A stretch of 64,000 nt of DNA, taken from NCBI RefSeq assembly GCF_007570935.1, contig NZ_VLLR01000001.1, positions 1,302,001 through 1,366,000 of the forward strand, in the 5' to 3' direction. The notes under the pieces are model-generated. The model made no database searches. It was given only the letters and a program-made list of their open reading frames with translations, and had not been told where the DNA came from. This document shows, in pieces, positions 37,726 through 45,544 of the stretch. Source of the stretch: Lactobacillus sp. LL6 (GTDB taxonomy: Bacteria > Bacillota > Bacilli > Lactobacillales > Lactobacillaceae). Position 1 is the stretch's first letter. The number at the start of each line of letters is the position of its first letter. Both the position numbers and the translations under genes were made by a program.

Positions 37726-37757
37726 TTTCTTACTTTAACTCAAAAAATGAATCCATG

Positions 37758-37792
37758 AAAAAAGGCAAATCACTAAGTGATTTGCCTTTTTT
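37758..37792. terminator. Bidirectional terminator
   Basis: Long perfect stem (AAAGGCAAATCAC / GTGATTTGCCTTT, 37761-37789) with T runs on both sides, between the convergent 120-residue gene and the GntR gene. Confidence 0.9.
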
Positions 37793-38517
37793 CATCTATT
37801 TAAATTTACAAAAGTGTTAAATCTCATATAGTGATAATGAACTCTCATATTTGATACTTCAAACGGAGTTCCATCATCCAAAAAGAAAATTCCATCCATT
37901 ACTCCTACCGGCTCAGTAGGTGTTAATTTCATTTCTTTTTGATCTTCGCTATTCGATGGTTCAACTGTAATATTTAAGAATGCCTTGGTAACTGTTTTAT
38001 TTTGTTCATCTTCTAAGTAATTAAAAAGCGAACTTTGCAAAATTTCTGGTTTTAGCTCTGGCATAATTTTAATTGGTAAATAGCCGGTTTCTATTAAAAA
38101 TGGCTGATTATCTAATAAACGTAATCTTTTAAACTCATAGACAAAATCCTGCTCATTTAAAAACAAATCCTGAGCAATTTCTGAAGTTGCCTTAACTACA
38201 TGAAAGTTAAGTAATTTAATAGTTTGCTTTTTACCAGGCCATTTGAAACTATCAGTCAAACCCAAGTTTGAACCTTCATAACGAAAAAGAGCCTGATTTT
38301 TTAAATATAAAGGATTAATGAAAGTACCGCTACCACGCTTTTTAAAAACAATCCCCTCTTCAGCAAGCACTCCTAAAGCACGCTTCATTGAAGAACGACT
38401 AACTTGATAATGTTCTGCCAGACTGCGCTCATCTGGTAAACGCATCCCCTCATAATTTCCCTTTAAAATATTTTGCTTAATATCGCGCATTACACTGCGA
38501 TAAACAAAGTCCGTCAT
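37792..38517 (-). CDS. GntR/HutC-family regulator
   Basis: 241 residues: N-terminal winged HTH (about 8-75: LPDERSLAEHYQVSRSSMKRALGVLAEEGIVFKKRGSGTFI) and C-terminal UTRA ligand domain (about 95-235: VYEFKRLRLLDNQPFLIETGYLPI). Overlaps the nucleoside hydrolase by one base (TAATG). Likely local regulator of ribose/nucleoside use; a GTAAC-N4-GTTAC site upstream of the hydrolase is a candidate operator. Confidence 0.88.
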   Translation of the reverse strand: MTDFVYRSVMRDIKQNILKGNYEGMRLPDERSLAEHYQVSRSSMKRALGVLAEEGIVFKKRGSGTFINPLYLKNQALFRYEGSNLGLTDSFKWPGKKQTIKLLNFHVVKATSEIAQDLFLNEQDFVYEFKRLRLLDNQPFLIETGYLPIKIMPELKPEILQSSLFNYLEDEQNKTVTKAFLNITVEPSNSEDQKEMKLTPTEPVGVMDGIFFLDDGTPFEVSNMRVHYHYMRFNTFVNLNR

Positions 38518-39440
38518 TATTTTTGTCCTTGCTCAGCAAGCTCTACACTGTCAATAAACCAACCAGCAAACTTATCAACATCTACATCGGTCGCAATTAA
38601 AGCATTGGTTTCTTCATTCAAGAAGTCCATACTTGTTGCACCATAAGTAAAGCGACCAGTAAGTTCAATATCTACACGAGCTTTTTTCATAGTGAAAAAT
38701 TCAGGATGAAGCATAATACCTACAGCTGTTGGATCAAAAATCTTAATTCGAGTATCACCATCTGGTTCATGAATATTAGAAAACATTGAATAGAGCATGT
38801 CGCCAACTTTCCCATGTTTCTTAATTTCTGCCATTTGTTTTTGAGTAACATGAGCTTTGTTCCCAATTTCAAGAGGTGCTACTTTTACTAAAACTCCACT
38901 ATTAAAGACAACACTTGCAGCTTCTGGATCGCCTGCAATATTGTATTCTGCTAAAGGACTATGGTTGCCTCGCCCAATATTTCCACCCATAATAACAAAC
39001 TCTTCGATATTTTTAACAACATCAGGATATTGCTTTAATAAAAGTGCATAATCAGTTAAAGGACCAATTCCCATTAAAGTAACTTTTTCAGGGCTACTCA
39101 TAATTTCTTCATACATTAATGTTGCAGCAAGCCCAGACTTTACTAATGAATTATCAGCTTCTGGCAATTCAAAACCGGCAATTCCAGTTTTCCCATGGAC
39201 ACTAGCAGCACTGATAGCTGGAGCCACTAATGGTTGATTTGCACCTACAACTACAGGCACAGTAGTACCTAAAAACTTTTCTAAATTAAGTGTATTTTGC
39301 AAAGTATACTTAAGTGGCACATTGCCCCAAGTTGGTACAATCATTTTCACATCAAGTTCTTTACTAAATAAACTGATCGTCATCGCTGCAACATCGTCAA
39401 TGCCTGGATCAGTACTAATAATCAATGGCTTTTTAGTCAT
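38517..39440 (-). CDS. Inosine-uridine-preferring nucleoside hydrolase
   Basis: 307-residue hydrolase of the IunH family: nucleoside + water to base + ribose. The Ca-binding, catalytic N-terminal motif STDPGIDDVAAM is intact (about 10-21), with NPLT-like GIGPLTDYALLLKQYP, VIMGGNIGRGNHSPLAEYNIAGDPEAA and a C-terminal IKIFDPTAVG (metal-ligand Asp). AAGGAA before the ATG. Sits after rpiA and before the GntR gene: the ribose it frees would be phosphorylated by the ribokinase of the same cluster. Confidence 0.9.
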   Translation of the reverse strand: MTKKPLIISTDPGIDDVAAMTISLFSKELDVKMIVPTWGNVPLKYTLQNTLNLEKFLGTTVPVVVGANQPLVAPAISAASVHGKTGIAGFELPEADNSLVKSGLAATLMYEEIMSSPEKVTLMGIGPLTDYALLLKQYPDVVKNIEEFVIMGGNIGRGNHSPLAEYNIAGDPEAASVVFNSGVLVKVAPLEIGNKAHVTQKQMAEIKKHGKVGDMLYSMFSNIHEPDGDTRIKIFDPTAVGIMLHPEFFTMKKARVDIELTGRFTYGATSMDFLNEETNALIATDVDVDKFAGWFIDSVELAEQGQK

Positions 39441-39457
39441 TATAAAATTCCTTTCTT

Positions 39458-39471
39458 GTAACTATTGTTAC
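39458..39471. promoter_or_regulatory. Candidate GntR operator
   Basis: Perfect inverted repeat GTAAC-TATT-GTTAC, 18 bp upstream of the nucleoside hydrolase start codon, in the only sizeable gap of the cluster. No convincing -35/-10 pair is seen beside it. Confidence 0.4.
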
Positions 39472-39527
39472 TTTAATTCTACCAATTGTGGGCAAAACAA
39501 AAATATTTTTTTATTATTTTTATAAGT

Positions 39528-40223
39528 TTATCTTACCTTTTCTTCAATTGTTCCATCACTATGTGCAATAATTACTTCATCGCACATATCAAGAAATAAT
39601 CCATGTTCTACAACTCCTACAGTGTGATCTAAGTAGTCAGCCAAGCCATGTGGAGCAGGTACTGGGTCTGCTGCTAAATCAATAATGTAATTGCCATAGT
39701 GAGTTATATAACGCTTGCCTTCATCAGTCATACGCCATCTAGGCTTAAGCCCTTCTTCTTGAAACTTGCGGAAGTTTTGTTCACATGAAATGGGCAACAC
39801 TTCTACTGGAAGAGCAAAACCACCTAAATGATGAACAAGTTTTGATTCATCAACGATCCAAATAATTTGCTTAGAATTTACAGCAACATTTTTTTCAAGA
39901 GTTAATGCTCCGCCACCGCCCTTGATACCATCTAATTGGTCGTCTACACGATCAGCTCCATCAACTGTTAAATCAACTTGATCAACATCACTTAATTCAT
40001 CAACTTTAAAGCCTAAACTTTCAAGTTGCTTCTTACTTCTATTAGAAGTTGTAACAATATGTTTTAATTCTAAGCCTTCTTCATTTTTTCTTTTTCCTAA
40101 AGCATCAATGAAAAATGCAACTGTTGAACCCGTTCCCACTCCTAATACTGAGTTTGGTTTAACCATCATTGCAGCTTGAGTAGCTGCTTCTTTTTTTAAT
40201 TCATCTTGTTTTTGCTTATCCAT
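39528..40223 (-). CDS. rpiA: Ribose-5-phosphate isomerase A
   Basis: 231-residue enzyme interconverting ribose-5-P and ribulose-5-P. Motifs: VLGVGTGSTVAFFIDAL (phosphate loop), VDLTVDGADRVDDQLDGIKGGGGAL (active-site Asp and Lys/Gly loop), PVEVLPISC. Normal length. Starts 3 bp after the rbsK stop with its GGAG inside the end of rbsK. Links ribose released from nucleosides to the phosphoketolase pathway. Confidence 0.96.
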   Translation of the reverse strand: MDKQKQDELKKEAATQAAMMVKPNSVLGVGTGSTVAFFIDALGKRKNEEGLELKHIVTTSNRSKKQLESLGFKVDELSDVDQVDLTVDGADRVDDQLDGIKGGGGALTLEKNVAVNSKQIIWIVDESKLVHHLGGFALPVEVLPISCEQNFRKFQEEGLKPRWRMTDEGKRYITHYGNYIIDLAADPVPAPHGLADYLDHTVGVVEHGLFLDMCDEVIIAHSDGTIEEKVR

Positions 40224-40226
40224 TTT

Positions 40227-41147
40227 TTAATTCTCCATTAAATCCTCTACTTCTTTTGCAGTTGGAATTGAAGGTTGAGCACCAAGACGTTGAACTGCAA
40301 TAGAAGATGCACGACTTGCAATAAGAACTGCTTCTTCAATATTAGAAAGATCCTTATTTAAGTTTCCAGCTAAAAAGCCAATAAAAGTATCTCCAGCACC
40401 AGTTGTATCAGTAGCATTCACTTTAAAAGCAGGAACAAGCTTTTCTACATTTCCAGCAGAAATATATGAGCCTTTATCTCCATAAGTAATAACGACATTT
40501 TCTACACCTAGTTCATGCAATTTTTGAGCATTTTGTGCTAAATCTTCTTCCTTATTGATAACTATGCCAGTAATCACAGCAGCTTCTGTTTCGTTTGGTG
40601 CAATTAAATCAGTATATTTTAATAATTCTGCTGGAATCTCCTTAATAGCAGGAGCCGGATTCAAAATTGTGACTGCGTTTTTCTTTTTAGCCATCTTAAA
40701 AGCTTCTATAGTTGCTTCAATTGGAGTTTCAAATTGAGCAATCACACAGTCAACTTCATCAATCAAATCGCTTGCAGCATCAATATCGGATGCACTTAAT
40801 TGATAATTTGCACCATGATCGATAATAATATCATTTTGACCATTTTCATTTAAAGTAATGTAAGCATGGCCGGTTTTTTGCTCTTGAGTTGTTTGTACAT
40901 AATCAAGCGATACACCATAACTCTTAAGTTGAGCCATGATAAATTCACCAAAACTATCTTCACCTACACGGCTAATAAATTCAGTTTCTGCACCACTCTT
41001 TGCTGCAGCAATAGCTTGATTGGCACCTTTACCACCACCTGCTACAGTAACATCTTGAGCATTGATGGTTTCACCTGGTTTAGGAAAGTCTTTTACATGT
41101 AATGTTGTATCAACATTACTGGATCCAATAACTACAATTTTTTTCAT
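40227..41147 (-). CDS. rbsK: Ribokinase
   Basis: 306-residue PfkB-family kinase: ribose + ATP to ribose-5-P. N-terminal VVIGSSNVDTTLHVKDFPKPGET, substrate GG motif VAGGGKGANQAIAAAK, anion-hole/catalytic DTTGAGDTFIGFLAGNL near residue 247-263. First gene of rbsK-rpiA-nucleoside hydrolase-gntR. AAGGAA before the ATG. No ribose or nucleoside transporter is present in the window, so uptake must be encoded elsewhere. Confidence 0.95.
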   Translation of the reverse strand: MKKIVVIGSSNVDTTLHVKDFPKPGETINAQDVTVAGGGKGANQAIAAAKSGAETEFISRVGEDSFGEFIMAQLKSYGVSLDYVQTTQEQKTGHAYITLNENGQNDIIIDHGANYQLSASDIDAASDLIDEVDCVIAQFETPIEATIEAFKMAKKKNAVTILNPAPAIKEIPAELLKYTDLIAPNETEAAVITGIVINKEEDLAQNAQKLHELGVENVVITYGDKGSYISAGNVEKLVPAFKVNATDTTGAGDTFIGFLAGNLNKDLSNIEEAVLIASRASSIAVQRLGAQPSIPTAKEVEDLMEN

Positions 41148-41192
41148 TAATAAATTCCTTCTTTAATGCGCATTTTTGTCACTTTTATTATA

Positions 41193-41222
41193 ACAAAAAG
41201 GTGGCAAACCAGTCTGCCACCA
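41193..41222 (-). terminator. Terminator of the DUF4931 gene
   Basis: Stem GGTGGCA / TGCCACC (41200-41206 and 41215-41221) followed by five T on the minus strand. It separates the GalT-like gene from rbsK. Confidence 0.8.
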
Positions 41223-41237
41223 AGAAAAAAATATAAG

Positions 41238-42044
41238 TTAATTAAGACTTATTCCACCTGTCACAAAACCTTTAAGGCGTGCTGCCTCCCATTTTAAGGT
41301 ATCAGAATCATCTACTTGAGAAATTTTGTAACCTACAAAATATGGAGACGCATAAAAACGAGGAATAATCTTGCAGCAAGTTCCTTGTCCATTATTCATT
41401 GGATAGAAAAATAAGTTATAAGAATCCACACCATGTGATAAGACTGATCTTACATATTGAGTACCTTTTTGAATTAAATCTGCCCAAGTATTCAGGTCTT
41501 GATTATGATAAGTGATAATATTGACTTCTTGATAGCCTTGAACTGGATGAGAAGATAAATTCATTTCCACATCGCCACTTTTTCCAACTTCAAAACCTTT
41601 AAAATTGTCTTCACCTACATCTTGATAGCCGTCCTTTTTGTCTAAGCCAACAATCTGCATATGAGGGTGAGTTAATGAACCATCAGATTTGGGACCAAAA
41701 TTTTTATACCATAAAACACTTTTATATTTTTTAGAATTTAGCATCTCATGAAAACATTTAAGGGCAAATTTCATTAATTTTTGGTTTTCTTCTCTAGTAT
41801 AAGTTGAAATATCGCCTTGATGATCACTTGATTCAATTAAAATTGTTTGATCAGTATCTTGTAATGTTGGATATTTATTTTTAAGCCAAATACGATCCTC
41901 ATCTTTTTCAAAAATATTCTCTAAATGAGCTACATCGCAAAATGGACAGCCGGCATTTTGATTACCTTGCCGATTACCATAATCATAATCATAAGGTTTA
42001 CGTTTACCAATTGCGTATTGATATACTAATGGGTCTTTATCCAT
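41238..42044 (-). CDS. DUF4931 protein, GalT/HIT-like nucleotidyltransferase fold
   Basis: 268 residues. A zinc-type CPFC (about residues 33-36) and the active-site-like HPHMQ (LTHPHMQIVG, matching the HxHxQ of galactose-1-phosphate uridylyltransferase and HIT proteins) are visible, as is GQGTCCKIIPRFY. The shape matches DUF4931, a family of GalT-related proteins with unknown substrate. GGAG before the ATG. It is transcribed alone, toward rbsK with a terminator between, and diverges from the sugar-binding lipoprotein gene. Confidence 0.8.
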   Translation of the reverse strand: MDKDPLVYQYAIGKRKPYDYDYGNRQGNQNAGCPFCDVAHLENIFEKDEDRIWLKNKYPTLQDTDQTILIESSDHQGDISTYTREENQKLMKFALKCFHEMLNSKKYKSVLWYKNFGPKSDGSLTHPHMQIVGLDKKDGYQDVGEDNFKGFEVGKSGDVEMNLSSHPVQGYQEVNIITYHNQDLNTWADLIQKGTQYVRSVLSHGVDSYNLFFYPMNNGQGTCCKIIPRFYASPYFVGYKISQVDDSDTLKWEAARLKGFVTGGISLN

Positions 42045-42216
42045 GATCTTCTCCTAAATATTATTATGTTTCTTAATCTCAATAATAATTTTCTAATTAT
42101 CTTTTGTCAATCAAGAACAATATTTTAAAAAATATTTATAATTATCCGTGTTTTATGATAAAATTACGGTATAATTCAAAAAGCATTCGAGTTAGGAAAG
42201 GTTTTTAAACTCAAAA

Positions 42217-43512
42217 ATGAAACTTAAACATAAAGTCGCTACAGCTGCCGGTGTCTTAATGGCACTTATTGCACTTAGCGCATGCTCAAATAAATCGGCT
42301 AATAATTCTAGTAGCAAGATTCCAGAAAAAATTTCTAAAAAAACTACTGTAACTTTCTGGTATTCTTTAACTGGAACTTCTCAAAATGCTCTTAAGAAAC
42401 TTACAAGTGATTTTGAAAAGAAAAATCCGAATATTACTATTAAATTGCAAAGCCAGGGTGGAAATTATGCAGACCTGCAGTCAAAGTTAACTTCAAGTCT
42501 ACAATCTCCTAAAGATTTGCCAACTATTACTCAAGCTTATCCTGGTTGGCTTTATAATGCAGCTAAGAATAATATGCTAACCGATTTAACACCTTATGTT
42601 AACAACAAAAATATTGGCTGGGGCTCTTATAAAAAAAGCGACATTCAATCAGGTCTCTGGGATGGTGCAAAGATCAATGGCAAACAATATGGTGTACCAT
42701 TTAACAAGTCAGTTGAGGTTCTTTTCTACAATAAGACACTGCTTGATAAATATGGTGTAAAAGTACCAACAACTATGCAAGAATTGAAATCAGCTTCTGA
42801 AACCATTTATAAAAAGAGCAACCACAAAGTTCGAGGAGCTGGTTTTGATGCACTTAATAATTACTACATGCTTGCAATGAAGGAAAACGGCGTCAATTTT
42901 AATAATAAGCTTAATTTCGCTAGTTCAACTTCTAAAAAAGTCATCAATTACTATGCAGATGGCGTAAAGAACGGCTACTTCATGCAAGCTGGTACTGAAA
43001 AATACATGTCAACTCCTTTTGATAATGCTCAAGTTGCAATGTTTATTGGTTCTACTGCTAATGAAGCTTATGTCAAACAAGCTTTGAGTAAAAAATATCA
43101 ATATGGGATTGCGCCTCGACCAAGTAAGTTGAATGCTCAACAAGGTACAGACATTTATATGTTTAATAAGGCATCTGCTATGCAAAAAGCTGCTGCTTTC
43201 AAGTATCTTAAGTTCCTCTCAAGTGAAAAGTCTCAACTATATTGGGCCAAGCAAACAGGTTACATGCCTGTTAACTCTAAGGTCTTAAATTCTAAGACTT
43301 ATAAAGCTGATAAAAATAGTAAAGTTCCTGCAATTTTAGCTGATACAACCAAGAATCTTTACTTCTTACCAGTTACAAAAAATGCCACAACTGCATATGA
43401 TCAAGTGAATGCAAACATGCAAACAATTTTAGCTCAAGCTGGTAAAAAGCAAAGCTGGAATACAGCTATTTCAACTGGGAAAACTAAGCTTGATGCGGCT
43501 TGGAAACAATAA
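42217..43512 (+). CDS. ABC sugar-binding lipoprotein without partner genes
   Basis: 431-residue extracellular solute-binding protein of the sugar family 1 (UgpB/MalE-like). Signal peptide with lipobox LSAC (lipidated Cys about residue 23), then TVTFWYSLTGTSQNALKKLTSDFEKKNPNITI, VPFNKSVEVLFYNKTLLDKYGVKVP and AAAFKYLKFLSSEKSQLYWAKQTGYMPV, all typical. The ligand is probably an oligosaccharide or glycerol-phosphate compound. No permease or ATPase gene is adjacent: a terminator follows directly. TATAAT at 42170-42175 is a likely -10 box, with no clear -35 box. Confidence 0.9.
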   Translation: MKLKHKVATAAGVLMALIALSACSNKSANNSSSKIPEKISKKTTVTFWYSLTGTSQNALKKLTSDFEKKNPNITIKLQSQGGNYADLQSKLTSSLQSPKDLPTITQAYPGWLYNAAKNNMLTDLTPYVNNKNIGWGSYKKSDIQSGLWDGAKINGKQYGVPFNKSVEVLFYNKTLLDKYGVKVPTTMQELKSASETIYKKSNHKVRGAGFDALNNYYMLAMKENGVNFNNKLNFASSTSKKVINYYADGVKNGYFMQAGTEKYMSTPFDNAQVAMFIGSTANEAYVKQALSKKYQYGIAPRPSKLNAQQGTDIYMFNKASAMQKAAAFKYLKFLSSEKSQLYWAKQTGYMPVNSKVLNSKTYKADKNSKVPAILADTTKNLYFLPVTKNATTAYDQVNANMQTILAQAGKKQSWNTAISTGKTKLDAAWKQ

Positions 43513-43525
43513 TCTTATTAAGCAA

Positions 43526-43551
43526 AAACTCGCCTTTTGGCGAGTTTTTTT
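43526..43551 (+). terminator. Terminator of the sugar-binding lipoprotein gene
   Basis: Stem AAACTCGCC / GGCGAGTTT with a four-base loop and a T run, 13 bp after the stop codon. Its T run merges with copy A of the 88-bp direct repeat. Confidence 0.9.
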
Positions 43552-43634
43552 ATTAATTATTTTTCTTTCAAAAATCCAGCCTTATCAATCAAACTTGCCA
43601 ATTTATTAAAGCCGCTGTTATCTGGAAAACGTTT
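43547..43634. repeat. 88-bp direct repeat, copy A (orphan lipase 3' end)
   Basis: Identical at 87 of 88 positions to 44548-44635, offset 1001 bp. On the minus strand it encodes the last 25 or so residues of the lipase-like protein (KRFPDNSGFNKLASLIDKAG and on to the stop), detached from any gene. The only difference is C at 43590 against T. Confidence 0.95.
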
Positions 43635-43703
43635 TTTATTATTTTAAATCATCTAAAAGATATTTCATTAGAGTTACCAATATCACTTCTTTAATAAAGC
43701 TTA

Positions 43704-43732
43704 TTGCACCACTTTAATATATTTGTTATAAT
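43704..43732 (+). promoter_or_regulatory. Promoter of the secreted-protein cassette
   Basis: TTGCAC (43704-43709), 17-bp spacer, TATAAT (43727-43732), 40 bp before the start codon. A strong, self-contained promoter inside the cassette. Confidence 0.75.
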
Positions 43733-43772
43733 TTTTTAAAAATTAATATTTTAAAAGAAGAGAGATGTGTTT

Positions 43773-44306
43773 ATGAATAAAACAAAATCACAATCAATCA
43801 AAATCATTAAATTATTAATGGTTTTTACTATTATTTTAGAATTATTTGCGACACTTTCAAGTAATGTATATGCGAGTGATTCAGTACAATCTCAAGATGT
43901 TGATACTGTAGCGACAGAATTACAAAAAATGTTTGCTCATGGCGTAAGTCAAGAAAATCTTAATAAATATGCTAAAGAAAATTTTAGCAAACAAGAGTTA
44001 CAAGCAGCTAGTCGCGAATTAGATGTTAATTATTTAGCAAATACTAGTTCAACTACATATTCTCCATTCATTTCAATGTTCAGTTGGAATAGTATGGGCA
44101 AGTGTATGTACAATAAAATTAAAGATGAACTTTTTGCAATGGTAAATGTTGGCGTTATTGTTAAATACGCAAAGAAAAAGGCTTGGAAAGAGCTAGCAAA
44201 AGTAGTAATTAGAGTTGCAAAAGGAGCTGGTGTAAAAACAAATGCTATTCTTGTAGCAGGTCAGTTAGCCGTTTGGGCAGTGGCATGTGGTATGGAGTGG
44301 AATTAG
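43773..44306 (+). CDS. Secreted cationic protein of unknown function (toxin/bacteriocin-like)
   Basis: 177 residues. Classic signal peptide (KIIKLLMVFTIILELFATLSSNVYA, cleavage about residue 34), an acidic-helical middle (about 40-90) and a compact C-terminal domain (about 100-177). That domain has two Cys (111 and 172) that could form a disulfide, a strongly basic amphipathic stretch (KYAKKKAWKELAKVVIRVAKGAG) and a hydrophobic helix (AILVAGQLAVWAVACG). This layout resembles membrane-active secreted peptides or effectors; I cannot name a family. Start at 43773: AGAAGAGAG precedes this ATG at normal distance, while the longer frame would start at GTG 43767. Directly followed by a 55-residue membrane ORF; flanked by direct repeats. 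Confidence 0.8.
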   Translation: MNKTKSQSIKIIKLLMVFTIILELFATLSSNVYASDSVQSQDVDTVATELQKMFAHGVSQENLNKYAKENFSKQELQAASRELDVNYLANTSSTTYSPFISMFSWNSMGKCMYNKIKDELFAMVNVGVIVKYAKKKAWKELAKVVIRVAKGAGVKTNAILVAGQLAVWAVACGMEWN

Positions 44307-44318
44307 TACACAAGAGAT

Positions 44319-44486
44319 ATGGGTAAAAATTTAATAGATTTTTTTATCACCTACCTACTTTTATTTTTATACTACTTACTAGATATGCGAGTCCTCAACT
44401 TTCAAACATTTATAAGACCTATGTTGATGAGCTTTGTTTTAATTTTCATAGGAAAATCTATATCATATTTTTGTAAGAAAAAATAG
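44319..44486 (+). CDS. Small two-TM membrane protein downstream of the secreted protein (immunity candidate)
   Basis: 55 residues, start ATG at 44319, stop TAG at 44484-44486. It has two hydrophobic segments (IDFFITYLLLFLYYLL and PMLMSFVLIFIGKSISYF), a short Arg-containing loop and a basic end CKKK. It lies 12 bp after the stop of the secreted protein, in the same frame, and before a strong terminator. The ribosome binding site is weak (AAGAG only 2 bp from the ATG), so expression may rely on coupling. Small basic membrane proteins just downstream of secreted antibacterial proteins are often immunity factors; here that is inference. Confidence 0.5.
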   Translation: MGKNLIDFFITYLLLFLYYLLDMRVLNFQTFIRPMLMSFVLIFIGKSISYFCKKK

Positions 44487-44511
44487 AGTTTAAACTATAC
44501 AGTATATGAAT

Positions 44512-44553
44512 AAAAGGCTTAGTTTTGAATTTAATCAAAATTAAGCCTTTTTA
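44512..44553. terminator. Terminator between cassette and lipase gene
   Basis: 14-bp stem AGGCTTAGTTTTGA / TCAAAATTAAGCCT with one G-U type pair, six-base loop, A run before and T run after. Works on both strands, closing the cassette and the convergent lipase gene. Confidence 0.85.
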
Positions 44554-44635
44554 TTAATTATTTTTCTTTCAAAAATCCAGCCTTATCAATTAAACTTGCC
44601 AATTTATTAAAGCCGCTGTTATCTGGAAAACGTTT
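44548..44635. repeat. 88-bp direct repeat, copy B (within the lipase gene)
   Basis: The copy that forms the true 3' end of the lipase-like gene. Together with copy A it brackets a 913-bp segment carrying the secreted-protein cassette. Confidence 0.95.
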
Positions 44636-45478
44636 CTTCAAATCTGTTAACTTTTCTGCGGCAAGTTTTCTTACTTCACCAGCTTGTCCCTTCTTTTCTA
44701 AGGCCTTAGCTAAATCATTAGTCTTAGTTAAAAATTTTCTCTCATTCAAACTTTCCCTTAAAAATTCATCATCAACTTCGCGCAAAAGCAAGTTGCCATC
44801 TTTATCAAAACGATACCCACCCCACATATGCTGCTTAATGGGTGACATCGGCGTTGAATCTACATACATCAATCTTCCTACCATGTGATGAGTAGCAGTA
44901 ATGCCAAGGGTTACTGGATCATAAATATCTACATAGTTATAAATTTTTGTTCTTAATTTTGCGGCAACTTGACGCTGTTTTTGAGTTAAAAGTAACCAAA
45001 TATTAGTACCTTCATATAAATATGCACCATAAATAGAACTTGGATGGTGACAATTAGCTAAAGCATATTGAGCATTAATTGATCCCAGTGAGTGCCCATA
45101 AATATAAAAATGTGCTTTAGGATATTTATTAATCGTCTTATTTAAAAGTTTTGCTGCAGAATTTAATTGACTGGGAATTTTCTTTTCATTATTGATAAGC
45201 AATGATACTAAAATTGGTAAATTTGTCTTAAGCCACTCATCCCGCCAAGTTGTCGGATTACCTTTTAAAAAGCCATATGAACCCTTATATAAAATCGTAA
45301 CTTCATTTTGATTCGTAATTACAAAAGCTCTTAAGCCATCTTTTTCATAAATAGAATCTGTAACAATTCCAATAAAGTGACCACTAATTTCAATTCGTTC
45401 GCCTAAGTTTAAATTTTGATATGACTTTTTAGTTAATTCTATTCGGTCTAAGTCTGTTAATTGCAAATTTGCATCCAT
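44558..45478 (-). CDS. Lipase-like alpha/beta hydrolase
   Basis: 306 residues. The nucleophile elbow YIYGHSLGSINAQYALA places the catalytic Ser at 130; the fold resembles class-3 lipases / DUF2974 (Mbeg1-like) proteins. KAHFYIYGHSLGS and IYNYVDIYDPVTLGI (probable acid residue region) and HHMVGRLMYVDSTP follow. No signal peptide, so probably cytoplasmic; substrate unknown. The C-terminal 70 residues are charged and helical (RKLAAEKLTDLKKRFPD). AGGA before the ATG. Its last 80 bp exist a second time at 43547-43634. Confidence 0.82.
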   Translation of the reverse strand: MDANLQLTDLDRIELTKKSYQNLNLGERIEISGHFIGIVTDSIYEKDGLRAFVITNQNEVTILYKGSYGFLKGNPTTWRDEWLKTNLPILVSLLINNEKKIPSQLNSAAKLLNKTINKYPKAHFYIYGHSLGSINAQYALANCHHPSSIYGAYLYEGTNIWLLLTQKQRQVAAKLRTKIYNYVDIYDPVTLGITATHHMVGRLMYVDSTPMSPIKQHMWGGYRFDKDGNLLLREVDDEFLRESLNERKFLTKTNDLAKALEKKGQAGEVRKLAAEKLTDLKKRFPDNSGFNKLASLIDKAGFLKEK

Positions 45479-45498
45479 GTTTATTTTCCTTACAAAAA

Positions 45499-45540
45499 AA
45501 TACTAACTACTTTAACTTTAACACGTAGTTAGTATTTTTT
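45499..45540 (-). terminator. Terminator of the amino-acid ABC operon
   Basis: 12-bp perfect stem AATACTAACTAC / GTAGTTAGTATT (45499-45510 and 45525-45536) with A and T runs on both sides, 5 bp after the last permease gene. Confidence 0.85.
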
Positions 45541-45544
45541 GATA

